A stretch of DNA of 36,570 nt from an uncultured Blautia sp. (GTDB lineage Bacteria > Bacillota > Clostridia > Lachnospirales > Lachnospiraceae), in assembly GCA_900539145.1 (NCBI GenBank), contig UQAX01000026.1, forward strand, positions 1 through 36,570. Reading direction: 5' to 3'. Below the pieces are notes generated by a model, which worked only from the letters and a program-made list of their open reading frames with translations, had not been told where the DNA came from and did not search any database. Made by a program: the position numbers and the translations under genes. Of this stretch, positions 8,366-16,774 are shown in pieces. Every line of letters starts with the position of its first letter. Positions within the stretch are counted from its first letter, which is position 1.

Positions 8366-9997
8366 TTAGTTGTCTTCTTCTGTCATTGTGTATACTTGAC
8401 GTTTTCTTGCCATTTCATCGCTTGCCAGATATTCGTCATAAGTGGTAATCTTGTCGATTAAAACGCCGTTTGGAAGGATTTCCATAATACGGTTTGCAGT
8501 TGTCTGAACAATCTGGTGGTCATGAGAAGCAAAGAGCAGAACGCCGGGGAATTTAATCATACCGTTGTTCAAGGCTGTAATGGACTCCATGTCCAAGTGG
8601 TTGGTAGGCTCATCTAAAATTAAGATGTTTGCGCCGGAAATCATCATTTTAGACAGAAGACATCTTACTTTTTCACCACCGGAGAGTACACGGACTTTCT
8701 TTACACCGTCTTCACCGGGGAAGAGCATACGTCCAAGGAAGCCACGCACATAAGTCGCATCCTTAATTTCAGAATAACCGGTCAGCCAGTCTGCAATGGT
8801 TAAATCGTTGTCAAATTCTTTTGTACTGTCTTTAGGGAAATATGCTTGAGAAGTAGTAACTCCCCATTTATAAGTACCCTCATCCGGTTCCATTTCGCCC
8901 ATTAAAATCTGGAATAATACCGTTTTGGCACGTTCATTTCCGCCAACAAAAGCAACTTTATCGTCATGTCCTAAAGTGAAAGTAATATTATCTAATACTT
9001 TTACGCCGTCAATGGTTTTTGAAAGTCCTTCTACCATTAAAACTTCATTTCCGATTTCACGATTTGGACGGAAGTCAATGTAAGGATATTTACGGCTGGA
9101 CGGACGCATATCGTCTAACTGGATTTTTTCCAAAGCACGCTTTCTGGAAGTTGCCTGTTTGGATTTGGAAGCGTTGGCAGAAAATCGGGAAATAAATTCC
9201 TGAAGCTCTTTAATTTTTTCTTCTTTCTTACGGTTAGCTTCCTTCATCTGTTTGATTAAGAGCTGACTGGACTCATACCAGAAGTCGTAGTTTCCAGCAT
9301 AGAGCTGGATTTTACCATAGTCAATATCCGCAGTATGTGTACAAACCTTGTTCAAGAAGTAACGGTCATGAGATACTACGATAACGGTGTTTTCAAAGTT
9401 AATTAAGAATTCCTCAAGCCATTCAATGGCATCTAAATCAAGGTGGTTGGTAGGCTCGTCAAGAAGCAGGATATCAGGATTTCCGAAAAGTGCCTGAGCA
9501 AGGAGAACTTTGACTTTTTCACTTCCCTTTAAGTCAGACATCAGGGCATAATGTAAATCTGTATCAATACCCAGACCGTTTAAAAGCATCGCTGCATCAG
9601 ACTCAGCTTCCCAGCCGTTCATTTCTGCAAATTCTCCTTCTAATTCACTGGCACGGATACCGTCTTCGTCTGTGAAATCTTCTTTTGAATAAATCGCTTC
9701 TTTTTCTTTCATGATGTCATAAAGACGCTGATTTCCCATAATAACGGTGTCCAGAACAGGATAGGAGTCATATTTAAAGTGATCCTGCTGTAAAAAAGAT
9801 AAACGTTGTCCCGGAGTGATGGTAATATTACCGTTTGTTGTTTCCAACTGTCCTGACAGGATTTTTAAAAAAGTAGATTTACCCGCACCGTTAGCGCCTA
9901 TTAAACCGTAACAGTTGCCTTCTGTAAATTTAATATTTACATCTTCAAACAGTGCTTTCTTTCCAATTCGTAAAGTAACATTATTTGCTGCAATCAT
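8366..9997 (-). CDS. ABC-F family ATPase (YkpA/YbiT-like)
   Basis: A 543-residue soluble protein with two ATP-binding cassettes and no membrane helices, the layout of ABC-F translation factors that bind the ribosomal E site. Cassette 1 has Walker A GANGAGKST (34-42), Walker B LLLDEPTNHLD (177-187) and the weak signature LKGSEK (156-161). A charged linker (about 245-305) follows. Cassette 2 has the degenerate Walker A GGNERAKT (352-359), signature LSGGEK (438-443) and Walker B LILDEPTNHLD. Degenerate sites of this type occur, as I recall, throughout the YkpA/YbiT branch and are not damage. A resistance role is not indicated. GAGGG lies before the start. Confidence 0.9.
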   Translation of the reverse strand: MIAANNVTLRIGKKALFEDVNIKFTEGNCYGLIGANGAGKSTFLKILSGQLETTNGNITITPGQRLSFLQQDHFKYDSYPVLDTVIMGNQRLYDIMKEKEAIYSKEDFTDEDGIRASELEGEFAEMNGWEAESDAAMLLNGLGIDTDLHYALMSDLKGSEKVKVLLAQALFGNPDILLLDEPTNHLDLDAIEWLEEFLINFENTVIVVSHDRYFLNKVCTHTADIDYGKIQLYAGNYDFWYESSQLLIKQMKEANRKKEEKIKELQEFISRFSANASKSKQATSRKRALEKIQLDDMRPSSRKYPYIDFRPNREIGNEVLMVEGLSKTIDGVKVLDNITFTLGHDDKVAFVGGNERAKTVLFQILMGEMEPDEGTYKWGVTTSQAYFPKDSTKEFDNDLTIADWLTGYSEIKDATYVRGFLGRMLFPGEDGVKKVRVLSGGEKVRCLLSKMMISGANILILDEPTNHLDMESITALNNGMIKFPGVLLFASHDHQIVQTTANRIMEILPNGVLIDKITTYDEYLASDEMARKRQVYTMTEEDN

Positions 9998-10057
9998 GTT
10001 CTAATTTTCCCTCACTTATTTTATATAACAATTTATGATTTCTGCATAATCTCTTTT

Positions 10058-10085
10058 ATTGTACCTGAAAACAGGGAATTTGCAA
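10058..10085 (-). promoter_or_regulatory. Putative promoter of the ABC-F gene
   Basis: On the minus strand TTGCAA (10080-10085) and TACAAT (10058-10063) are spaced 16 bp apart, 61 bp before the start codon. It is divergent to the rrf2 promoter. Confidence 0.5.
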
Positions 10086-10105
10086 GTGTTTCTTACAAAA
10101 AATAC

Positions 10106-10134
10106 TTGATTAAAGGAGTACAGATTGATATAAT
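10106..10134 (+). promoter_or_regulatory. Promoter of the rrf2 gene
   Basis: TTGATT (10106-10111), a 17-bp spacer and a perfect TATAAT (10129-10134). Spacing and -10 are ideal for the housekeeping sigma factor. Confidence 0.7.
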
Positions 10135-10136
10135 AA

Positions 10137-10153
10137 TATTCTGAATAAGAATA
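10137..10153. promoter_or_regulatory. Candidate operator at the rrf2 transcription start
   Basis: The inverted repeat TATTCT-gaata-AGAATA starts 3 bp after the -10 and covers the expected transcription start. Rrf2 regulators commonly repress their own gene through AT-rich dyads at this position, so autoregulation is likely. The exact consensus for this protein is not known to me. Confidence 0.5.
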
Positions 10154-10197
10154 ATTACCTAATAAAGAAATACAAAGATAAAGAGGGGAAATATTCC

Positions 10198-10611
10198 ATG
10201 TTAATTACAAGAGAATGTGATTATGGTGTGCGAATTATCAGAGCGCTGGCATCTGGTGATAAAATGTGTGTGCACCAAATATGTGAGCAGGAAGACTTGA
10301 CACCTGCTTTTGTTTATAAAATTTTAAAGAAGTTGGAAAAGAAAGAAATCGTAAAATCTTTTCGTGGGAGTAACGGGGGATATGCATTAAAAAGTTCTAT
10401 AAAGGAACTGACATTGCTGGATATTTATTTGGCAGTAGATCCGGAATTTTATATGATTGAATGTATGAACCCTCAAAAGCCCTGCACACGTAATCAATCA
10501 GACTGTGGATGTGCCGTGCACAGAGAGTTGGCGAGAGTACAGCAGATTTTATTAACAGAATTAAAAGCACATTCCATTGCGGAAATTATCGGACTGGAAA
10601 AAGAAGAATAA
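10198..10611 (+). CDS. Rrf2-family transcriptional regulator with candidate Fe-S ligands
   Basis: A 137-residue winged-helix protein. The helix-turn-helix is near 25-55 (VHQICEQEDLTPAFVYKILKKLEKKEIV) and the wing SFRGSNGGYAL (54-64) is the Rrf2 signature. The C-terminal part has C89, C96, C103, C105 and H108. In IscR three Cys and one His hold a [2Fe-2S] cluster; here the spacing C-x6-C-x6-C is one residue longer per gap, so a cluster is plausible but not certain. It lies 150 bp upstream of nifJ, with that gene's own promoter between, so it may control nifJ in answer to oxygen or iron-sulfur status. That target is inference. Confidence 0.88.
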   Translation: MLITRECDYGVRIIRALASGDKMCVHQICEQEDLTPAFVYKILKKLEKKEIVKSFRGSNGGYALKSSIKELTLLDIYLAVDPEFYMIECMNPQKPCTRNQSDCGCAVHRELARVQQILLTELKAHSIAEIIGLEKEE

Positions 10612-10661
10612 AGCAGATTTGTTTTTTTAGAAAAACATTATGTTTTCTTTGGTTTTAGAAA

Positions 10662-10690
10662 TAGACATGCCCTTGAAATCGTGTTATAAT
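10662..10690 (+). promoter_or_regulatory. Promoter of nifJ
   Basis: TAGACA (10662-10667), a 17-bp spacer and TATAAT (10685-10690): 5/6 and 6/6 matches. This strong promoter fits the high expression expected for this enzyme. Confidence 0.75.
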
Positions 10691-10700
10691 TTAATATAGA

Positions 10701-10735
10701 CTTCGGGATCGAAGTGAAATATTGTTGAAAACAAT
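10701..10735. promoter_or_regulatory. Two small dyads in the nifJ leader
   Basis: CTTCG-ggat-CGAAG (10701-10714) and ATTGTT-gaa-AACAAT (10721-10735) lie between the expected transcription start and the ribosome binding site. The first would form an mRNA 5' hairpin. The second could be an operator for a redox regulator or a second hairpin. No sequence match to the dyad at rrf2 is seen. Confidence 0.35.
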
Positions 10736-10761
10736 GTTCAAGTTCAAGGAGGAAAAATCAA

Positions 10762-13700
10762 ATGGCTAGAAAGATGAAAACCATGGATGGTAACCATGCA
10801 GCAGCTCATGCTTCTTATGCATATTCTGATGTAGCGGCTATCTATCCTATTACCCCGTCATCTGTAATGGCAGAAGCAACAGACGAATGGGCGACACAGG
10901 GAAGAAAGAACATTTTCGGACAGGAAGTACAGGTTACTGAAATGCAGTCTGAAGCAGGTGCAGCAGGTGCAGTTCACGGTTCTCTGGCAGCAGGTGCTCT
11001 GACTACAACCTATACAGCATCTCAGGGACTTCTGTTAATGATTCCAAACCTTTACAAAATTGCCGGAGAGCAGTTACCAGGTGTTATCAACGTTTCTGCT
11101 CGTGCATTAGCAAGCCATGCACTGTCAATCTTCGGTGACCATTCTGACGTATACGCATGTCGTCAGACAGGTTGTGCTATGTTATGTGAATCTTCTGTAC
11201 AGGAAGTTATGGACTTAACACCAGTTGCACACTGTGCAGCAATCAAAGGAAAAGTTCCATTTATCAACTTCTTCGATGGTTTCCGTACATCTCACGAAAT
11301 TCAGAAAATTGAAACATGGGATTATGAGGATTTAAAAGATATGGTAGATATGGACGCTGTTGACGCATTCCGTAAACACGCATTAAATCCAAATCACCCA
11401 TGTCAGAGAGGTTCTGCTCAGAACCCGGATATCTTCTTCCAGGCAAGAGAAGCATGTAACCCATACTACGATGCATTACCAGCATTAGTACAGGAATACA
11501 TGGATAAAGTAAATGAAAAAATCGGCACAAACTACAAATTATTTAACTACTATGGTGCTGAAGATGCTGAACACGTTATCATTGCTATGGGTTCTGCATG
11601 TGAAACAATCGAAGAAACAATTGATTACTTAATGGCAGCAGGCAAAAAAGTTGGTCTTATTACAGTTCGTCTTTACAGACCATTCTGCGCTGAAGCATTA
11701 GTAAACGCTATTCCTGAAACTGTAAAACAGATTTCTGTATTAGACAGAACAAAAGAACCGGGCGCTCTTGGCGAACCATTATACTTAGACGTTGTTGCTG
11801 CATTAAAAGGCACAAAATTCAATGACACACCAATCTTCAGCGGACGTTACGGATTAGGTTCCAAAGATACAACACCGGCTCAGATTGTTGCTGTATACGA
11901 AAACACAACAAAAGAAAAATTCACAATCGGTATTGTTGATGATGTTACTAACTTATCTCTTGAAGTTGGTGCTCCTCTTGTTACAACACCGGAAGGAACA
12001 ATCAACTGCAAATTCTGGGGATTAGGCGCTGACGGTACTGTTGGTGCAAACAAGAACTCCATCAAGATTATCGGTGATAATACAGATATGTATGCTCAGG
12101 CATATTTTGATTATGACTCTAAAAAATCCGGCGGTGTTACAATGTCTCACCTTCGTTTCGGTAAGAGCCCAATCAAATCCACATACCTGATTAAACAGGC
12201 TAACTTTGTTGCTTGTCACAATCCTTCCTATGTAAATAAATATAACATGGTTCAGGAATTAGTTGACGGCGGTACATTCTTATTAAACTGTCCATGGGAT
12301 ATGGAAGGTCTTGAAAAACACTTGCCAGGACAGGTAAAAGCATTTATCGCTAACCACAACATCAAATTCTATGTAATTGATGGTATTAAAATCGGTAAAG
12401 AAATCGGGCTTGGCGGACGTATCAATACAGTTCTTCAGTCTGCATTCTTCAAACTTGCTAACATCATTCCGGAAGAACAGGCTATCGAATTAATGAAAGC
12501 TGCTGCAAAAGCTACTTACGGAAGAAAAGGTGACGCTATTGTTCAGATGAACTATGACGCTATCGATGCAGGTGCTAAACAGGTTGTTGAAATTCAGGTT
12601 CCAGAAAGCTGGAAAGACTGCGCTGATGAAGGTTTATTCATGGCTCACGCTGAAGGCGGACGTCAGGATGTTGTTGATTTCGTAAACAACGTTCAGGCTA
12701 AAGTAAATGCTCAGGAAGGTAACACATTACCTGTATCTGCATTCAAAGATTATGTTGATGGTACAACACCATCCGGTTCTTCTGCTTACGAAAAACGTGG
12801 TATCGCAGTAGACATCCCAGTATGGCAGCCGGAAAACTGTATCCAGTGTAACCGTTGTGCTTATGTTTGTCCTCATGCAGTTATCCGTCCAGTTGCTATG
12901 ACAGATGCTGAAGTAGCAGCAGCTCCGGAAGGAATGAAGACATTACCTATGACAGGTATGGCTGATTACAAATTTGTTATGACTGTATCTGCTTATGACT
13001 GTACAGGATGTGGTTCTTGTGCAAATGTCTGCCCAGGTAAGAAGGGTGCAAAAGCTCTTGTTATGGCAAACATGGAAGAAAATGCAGGAGAACAGAAATT
13101 CTTCGATTATGGTGTAACATTACCAGTAAAAGAAGATGTTGTTGCTAAATTTAAAGAAAATACAGTAAAAGGTTCTCAGTTCAAACAGCCATTACTTGAG
13201 TTCTCAGGAGCTTGTGCTGGTTGTGGAGAAACACCTTACGCTAAATTAATCACACAGTTATTTGGTGACAGAATGTACATTGCAAACGCAACAGGATGTT
13301 CTTCTATCTGGGGTAACTCCTCACCATCTACACCATATACTGTAAATGCAAAAGGACAGGGACCGGCTTGGTCTAACTCTCTGTTCGAAGATAACGCTGA
13401 ATTCGGATACGGTATGTTATTAGCTCAGAAAGCTATCCGTGGTGGATTAAAAGAAAAAGTTGAGTCTGTAATGGCTTACGAAGGTTCTTCTGAAGAAGTA
13501 AAAGCTGCTTGTCAGGAATGGTTAGATACATTCGGAAGTGGAATTACAAACGGTGCAGCAACAGATAAATTAGTTGCAGCATTAGAAGGCTGTGACTGTG
13601 ATGTATGCAAAGACATCGTTAAGAACAAAGATTTCTTAGCTAAGAAATCTCAGTGGATTTTCGGTGGTGACGGTTGGGCATACGACATCGGTTTCGGTGG

Positions 13701-14298
13701 TGTTGACCACGTATTAGCTTCCGGACAGGATATCAATGTAATGGTATTCGATACAGAAGTTTACTCCAACACAGGTGGACAGTCTTCTAAATCTACACCA
13801 ACAGGTGCTATCGCACAGTTCGCAGCTGGTGGTAAAGAAGTTAAGAAGAAAGATATGGCTTCTATCGCAATGAGCTATGGTTATGTATACGTTGCTCAGA
13901 TTGCTATGGGTGCAGACTTTAACCAGACTGTAAAAGCAATCGCAGAAGCTGAAGCATATCCGGGACCATCTCTGATTATTGCTTACGCTCCATGTATCAA
14001 CCATGGTATTAAGAAAGGTATGAGCAAAGCTCAGACAGAAGAAGAATTAGCAGTTAAATGTGGATACTGGCATAACTTCCGTTTCAATCCAGCAGCAGAA
14101 AACAAATTCACTCTGGATTCCAAAGCTCCAACAGAAGATTATCAGGCATTCCTTGATGGAGAAGTTCGTTACAATTCTCTGAAACGTTCTAACCCGGAAA
14201 AAGCTGCTAGATTGTTCGCTAAGAATGAGTCTGAAGCTAAGGCTAGATACGAATACTTAAATAAACTGGTTACTCTTTACGGAAAAACAGAGGAGTAA
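10762..14298 (+). CDS. nifJ: Pyruvate:ferredoxin (flavodoxin) oxidoreductase
   Basis: A complete 1178-residue single-chain enzyme that turns pyruvate and CoA into acetyl-CoA, CO2 and reduced ferredoxin, the central step of anaerobic pyruvate use. The N-terminal domain has YPITPSSVMAE and the TEMQSEAGAAGAVHG stretch. The two-cluster ferredoxin domain has CIQCNRCAYVCPH (about 692-704) and CTGCGSCANVCPG (about 748-760). A further Cys motif, ACAGCGETPYAKL, starts the C-terminal thiamine-diphosphate domain, which has GDGWAYDIG (about 970) and SNTGGQSSKSTPTGA. Codon choice (many GCT, TTC, AAC, ATC) differs clearly from neighbours, as expected for a very highly expressed gene. AAGGAGG precedes the ATG; a 20-bp terminator follows. 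Confidence 0.98.
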   Translation: MARKMKTMDGNHAAAHASYAYSDVAAIYPITPSSVMAEATDEWATQGRKNIFGQEVQVTEMQSEAGAAGAVHGSLAAGALTTTYTASQGLLLMIPNLYKIAGEQLPGVINVSARALASHALSIFGDHSDVYACRQTGCAMLCESSVQEVMDLTPVAHCAAIKGKVPFINFFDGFRTSHEIQKIETWDYEDLKDMVDMDAVDAFRKHALNPNHPCQRGSAQNPDIFFQAREACNPYYDALPALVQEYMDKVNEKIGTNYKLFNYYGAEDAEHVIIAMGSACETIEETIDYLMAAGKKVGLITVRLYRPFCAEALVNAIPETVKQISVLDRTKEPGALGEPLYLDVVAALKGTKFNDTPIFSGRYGLGSKDTTPAQIVAVYENTTKEKFTIGIVDDVTNLSLEVGAPLVTTPEGTINCKFWGLGADGTVGANKNSIKIIGDNTDMYAQAYFDYDSKKSGGVTMSHLRFGKSPIKSTYLIKQANFVACHNPSYVNKYNMVQELVDGGTFLLNCPWDMEGLEKHLPGQVKAFIANHNIKFYVIDGIKIGKEIGLGGRINTVLQSAFFKLANIIPEEQAIELMKAAAKATYGRKGDAIVQMNYDAIDAGAKQVVEIQVPESWKDCADEGLFMAHAEGGRQDVVDFVNNVQAKVNAQEGNTLPVSAFKDYVDGTTPSGSSAYEKRGIAVDIPVWQPENCIQCNRCAYVCPHAVIRPVAMTDAEVAAAPEGMKTLPMTGMADYKFVMTVSAYDCTGCGSCANVCPGKKGAKALVMANMEENAGEQKFFDYGVTLPVKEDVVAKFKENTVKGSQFKQPLLEFSGACAGCGETPYAKLITQLFGDRMYIANATGCSSIWGNSSPSTPYTVNAKGQGPAWSNSLFEDNAEFGYGMLLAQKAIRGGLKEKVESVMAYEGSSEEVKAACQEWLDTFGSGITNGAATDKLVAALEGCDCDVCKDIVKNKDFLAKKSQWIFGGDGWAYDIGFGGVDHVLASGQDINVMVFDTEVYSNTGGQSSKSTPTGAIAQFAAGGKEVKKKDMASIAMSYGYVYVAQIAMGADFNQTVKAIAEAEAYPGPSLIIAYAPCINHGIKKGMSKAQTEEELAVKCGYWHNFRFNPAAENKFTLDSKAPTEDYQAFLDGEVRYNSLKRSNPEKAARLFAKNESEAKARYEYLNKLVTLYGKTEE

Positions 14299-14340
14299 TT
14301 CCATTAACAAAATAAAGTTATAAATGTGTCCGGACGAGAA

Positions 14341-14386
14341 AAAACTCCCTGTTTTGCAGAGCTTCTGCAAAACAGGGAGTTTTATA
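14341..14386 (+). terminator. Strong terminator after nifJ
   Basis: A perfect 20-bp stem (14341-14360 with 14364-14383) with a 3-nt loop. It has A-rich and T-rich ends and may work in both directions. It is the longest perfect hairpin in the window. Confidence 0.85.
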
Positions 14387-14512
14387 TTGGAAAATTTAAA
14401 AAATAAGTATGTCTTTTGTAAATAAATACATGATAAATATAGAGAAATTGTAATATAAGTATGGTACAATAATCCAATAATCATACCAATGAAGCAGAGG
14501 GAGCTTATAAAT

Positions 14513-15949
14513 ATGGCGAAGAAGAAAAAGTGTATAAAATGGCAAAAGAAGGTACTTATATGTGGAACCGTTATAGCTTGTGCTTTTGTTTTCATATATG
14601 CAGGAGGGGCTTTTTATTACAAAGATAAATTTTTTAAAGGAACGAAGATAAATGGAGTTTCTGTTGATGATTTAACTGCAAAAGAGGCAGAGAAAAAAAT
14701 AGAAAATAGAATAGAGGATTATTCTCTGGAAATCTCTTTTAAAGATGGGGAAAAAGAAGTAATTGACGGTAAGGAGATTTCTTATGAGTATCTTTCAGAC
14801 GGAAAAATTCAGGAACATTTGGAAAATCAAAATCCTTTCTTATGGACTTCAGGTTTTTTTAAGGAACATAATTATGAGGTGGGTGAAGCAATTACTTTTG
14901 ATGAAACGAAGCTTCATGAAAAATTAAACACTTTTTCATGTATGCAGGAGGAAAACATGATACCTCCAAAAGACGCATATATTGCTTTTGAAAACAACAG
15001 TTTTGTCATAAAACCAGAAGAAGCAGGAACTACCCTTGATAAGGCATTATTGACGGAAAAGTTGCTTGCATCTGTAAAGGAAAGTAAAAATACCTTTTCT
15101 GCCGAAGAAGCAGGCGTTTATGTGCTTCCGACAGTTACCGATAAAGATGAGACGCTGAAACATCAACAGGAGGTATGGAACGGATGTGCTGCGGTAACCG
15201 TGACCTATACCTTTGGCGACAAAAAAGAAGTTCTGGACGGAATGACTGTGAAGGATTGGATGACCTATGACGAAAACGGAAATTATGTGGAGAATTTAGG
15301 TGTTTTACAACAGCATATCAGAGACTACGTTCAGATGCTGGGAGAAAAATATAATACCATTGGAACAAAAAGAACCCTGACCAGTACCTATACAGGTCAA
15401 CCTGTGACTGTATCGGGCGGCAGTTATGGATATCTCATTGATATAAGAGGAGAAAGAACTCAGCTTCTAAAAGATATTCAATCCCATGGCAATATTGAAA
15501 GAGAACCCATATATGCGAAACGAGGAAAAGCTTATGGAGAAAATGATATAGGAAACACGTATGTAGAGCTGGATTTAAGCGCACAGCATTTATGGTATTA
15601 CAAAGACGGAGAGGTTCTTATGGAGTCGGATTTTGTATCAGGCACTTACAATGATAAAAGCCGCAGAACGCCGTCGGGGGTATATTCTCTGGCGTATAAG
15701 CAGAGAAATCAGGTTTTGCGTCCTGCGCCTAATCCGGACGGAACTTATGACTATGAGTCACCGGTTTCTTATTGGATGCCTTTTAATGGTGGAATTGGAC
15801 TTCATGATGCCAACTGGAGAGGCAGATTTGGAGGGAATATTTACAGAAACAGCGGTTCTCATGGCTGTATTAATCTCCCTGTTTCTTTTGCAGGAAAGTT
15901 TTATGAAAGTATTGAAGCAGGCTGTCCCATCGTATGTTTTTACAGATAA
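14513..15949 (+). CDS. L,D-transpeptidase (YkuD domain) with YoaR-type N-terminal domain
   Basis: A 478-residue, one-pass membrane protein facing the wall. A basic N-terminus is followed by a membrane helix (about 13-35). Next comes a region with GTKINGVSVDDLTAKEAEKK, typical of the putative peptidoglycan-binding (YoaR-like) domain, and then a C-terminal YkuD domain with SGSHGCINLP: catalytic Cys452, with His450. It should form 3-3 crosslinks or attach proteins in peptidoglycan. I use ATG 14513, which has GAGGGAG upstream; an in-frame ATG at 14489 has no ribosome binding site. The stop is 5 bp before the -35 box of the glpP promoter, so the gene has no terminator of its own. Confidence 0.92.
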   Translation: MAKKKKCIKWQKKVLICGTVIACAFVFIYAGGAFYYKDKFFKGTKINGVSVDDLTAKEAEKKIENRIEDYSLEISFKDGEKEVIDGKEISYEYLSDGKIQEHLENQNPFLWTSGFFKEHNYEVGEAITFDETKLHEKLNTFSCMQEENMIPPKDAYIAFENNSFVIKPEEAGTTLDKALLTEKLLASVKESKNTFSAEEAGVYVLPTVTDKDETLKHQQEVWNGCAAVTVTYTFGDKKEVLDGMTVKDWMTYDENGNYVENLGVLQQHIRDYVQMLGEKYNTIGTKRTLTSTYTGQPVTVSGGSYGYLIDIRGERTQLLKDIQSHGNIEREPIYAKRGKAYGENDIGNTYVELDLSAQHLWYYKDGEVLMESDFVSGTYNDKSRRTPSGVYSLAYKQRNQVLRPAPNPDGTYDYESPVSYWMPFNGGIGLHDANWRGRFGGNIYRNSGSHGCINLPVSFAGKFYESIEAGCPIVCFYR

Positions 15950-15954
15950 TTAAC

Positions 15955-15983
15955 TTGCAACTATAAAATATGTGTAGTACAAT
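15955..15983 (+). promoter_or_regulatory. Promoter of glpP
   Basis: TTGCAA (15955-15960), a 17-bp spacer and TACAAT (15978-15983). Transcription would start near 15990 and enter the leader hairpin at once. Confidence 0.7.
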
Positions 15984-15996
15984 AAGGTTGAGTAGG

Positions 15997-16042
15997 AGAC
16001 AAGGACAGAGGCTGTGGGACAGCTTTATGCTCTTGTCTTTTT
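15997..16042 (+). terminator. Leader terminator (attenuator) before glpP
   Basis: The outer stem AGACAAG (15997-16003) / CTTGTCT (16032-16038) and inner stem GCTGT (16011-16015) / ACAGC (16019-16023) are followed by TTTTTA. It lies between the promoter and the glpP start, so transcription would stop before the gene unless antiterminated. GlpP binds leader RNA of glycerol genes in B. subtilis, so this is a likely self-control site. The 3' half shares TTATGCT...TGTCT.TTTAT with the leader at 16665-16722. Confidence 0.75.
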
Positions 16043-16074
16043 ATCACTGATTATGAATGACAGAAGGTAGAAAT

Positions 16075-16641
16075 ATGAGGTTTCAGCTTATAGAAGAATT
16101 TGAGGATTGTCCGGTTATTGCAGCCATAAAAGACGAGGAAGGGCTGAAAAGATGTATTCATTCAGATATTCCCATTGTGTTTGTCTTGTATGGAGATGTC
16201 TGTAATATCAGCCAGATTGTCAGTCGTTTAAAGAAGGCAGGAAAAACAGTTATTATCCATATTGATTTAATTGCAGGATTAAGCAGTAAGGAAATTGCAG
16301 TTACCTATATAAAATCGGTGACACATGCAGACGGTATTATTTCCACAAGACCTGCGGTAATCCGCCAGGCAAAGGAAGAAGGGCTGTTTGCTATTATGCG
16401 GTTTTTTGTTATTGACTCTATGGCTTTTGAAAGTATTAAACGCCAGACAGAAAGTGTGTATCCCGATATGATAGAGGTGCTTCCGGGAGTCATGCCGAAG
16501 ATTATACAGAAAATTTGCAAGCAAAACAGAACCCCTGTAATTGCAGGCGGTTTGATATCAGATAAAGAGGATATTATGGCAGCTCTTGATGCAGGAGCTA
16601 TGTCCATATCCACCACCAACCAAAAGGTTTGGTTTATGTAA
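16075..16641 (+). CDS. glpP: Glycerol-3-phosphate-responsive antiterminator
   Basis: A 188-residue TIM-barrel-like protein of the GlpP family. In B. subtilis GlpP with glycerol-3-phosphate binds leader mRNA and prevents termination before glp genes. Family features visible are PVIAAIKDEEGL near the start, HIDLIAGLS, ADGIISTRPAVI, the EVLPGVMPKII stretch and PVIAGGLISDKEDI near the end. ATG 16075 has AGAAGG 7-8 nt upstream; an in-frame ATG at 16057 has no such site. Family length is about 190. Attenuator-like hairpins lie both before this gene and between it and the glycerol-3-phosphate dehydrogenase, which fits the role very well. Confidence 0.93.
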   Translation: MRFQLIEEFEDCPVIAAIKDEEGLKRCIHSDIPIVFVLYGDVCNISQIVSRLKKAGKTVIIHIDLIAGLSSKEIAVTYIKSVTHADGIISTRPAVIRQAKEEGLFAIMRFFVIDSMAFESIKRQTESVYPDMIEVLPGVMPKIIQKICKQNRTPVIAGGLISDKEDIMAALDAGAMSISTTNQKVWFM

Positions 16642-16664
16642 AACAGAATAAATACGCCGGAGAT

Positions 16665-16722
16665 GAGAGATAGAGCGAATAGAGCATAGGAACACTTATG
16701 CTTGATTGCTTTGTCTCTTTAT
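16665..16722 (+). terminator. Leader terminator (attenuator) before the glpA-like gene
   Basis: The outer stem is continuous from GAGAGATAGAGC (16665-16676) to GCTTTGTCTCTT (16708-16719), with some G-T pairs. The inner stem is AGCATA (16683-16688) / TATGCT (16697-16702). It is followed by TATTTTATTT. It can serve both as the glpP 3' terminator and as the GlpP-controlled gate to the dehydrogenase genes. It shares nested architecture and sequence with the leader at 15997-16042. Confidence 0.75.
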
Positions 16723-16774
16723 TTTATTTCATAGAGAATTATAGCAGACGGAATGTCTGGGAAGGAGATAAAAA

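Noticed and set aside
8366..9997. Degenerate Walker A (GGNERAKT) and weak first signature (LKGSEK) in the ABC-F protein as a sign of decay
   Set aside because: The same departures, as I recall, are normal for the YkpA/YbiT branch of ABC-F proteins; all other motifs are intact and the length is full.
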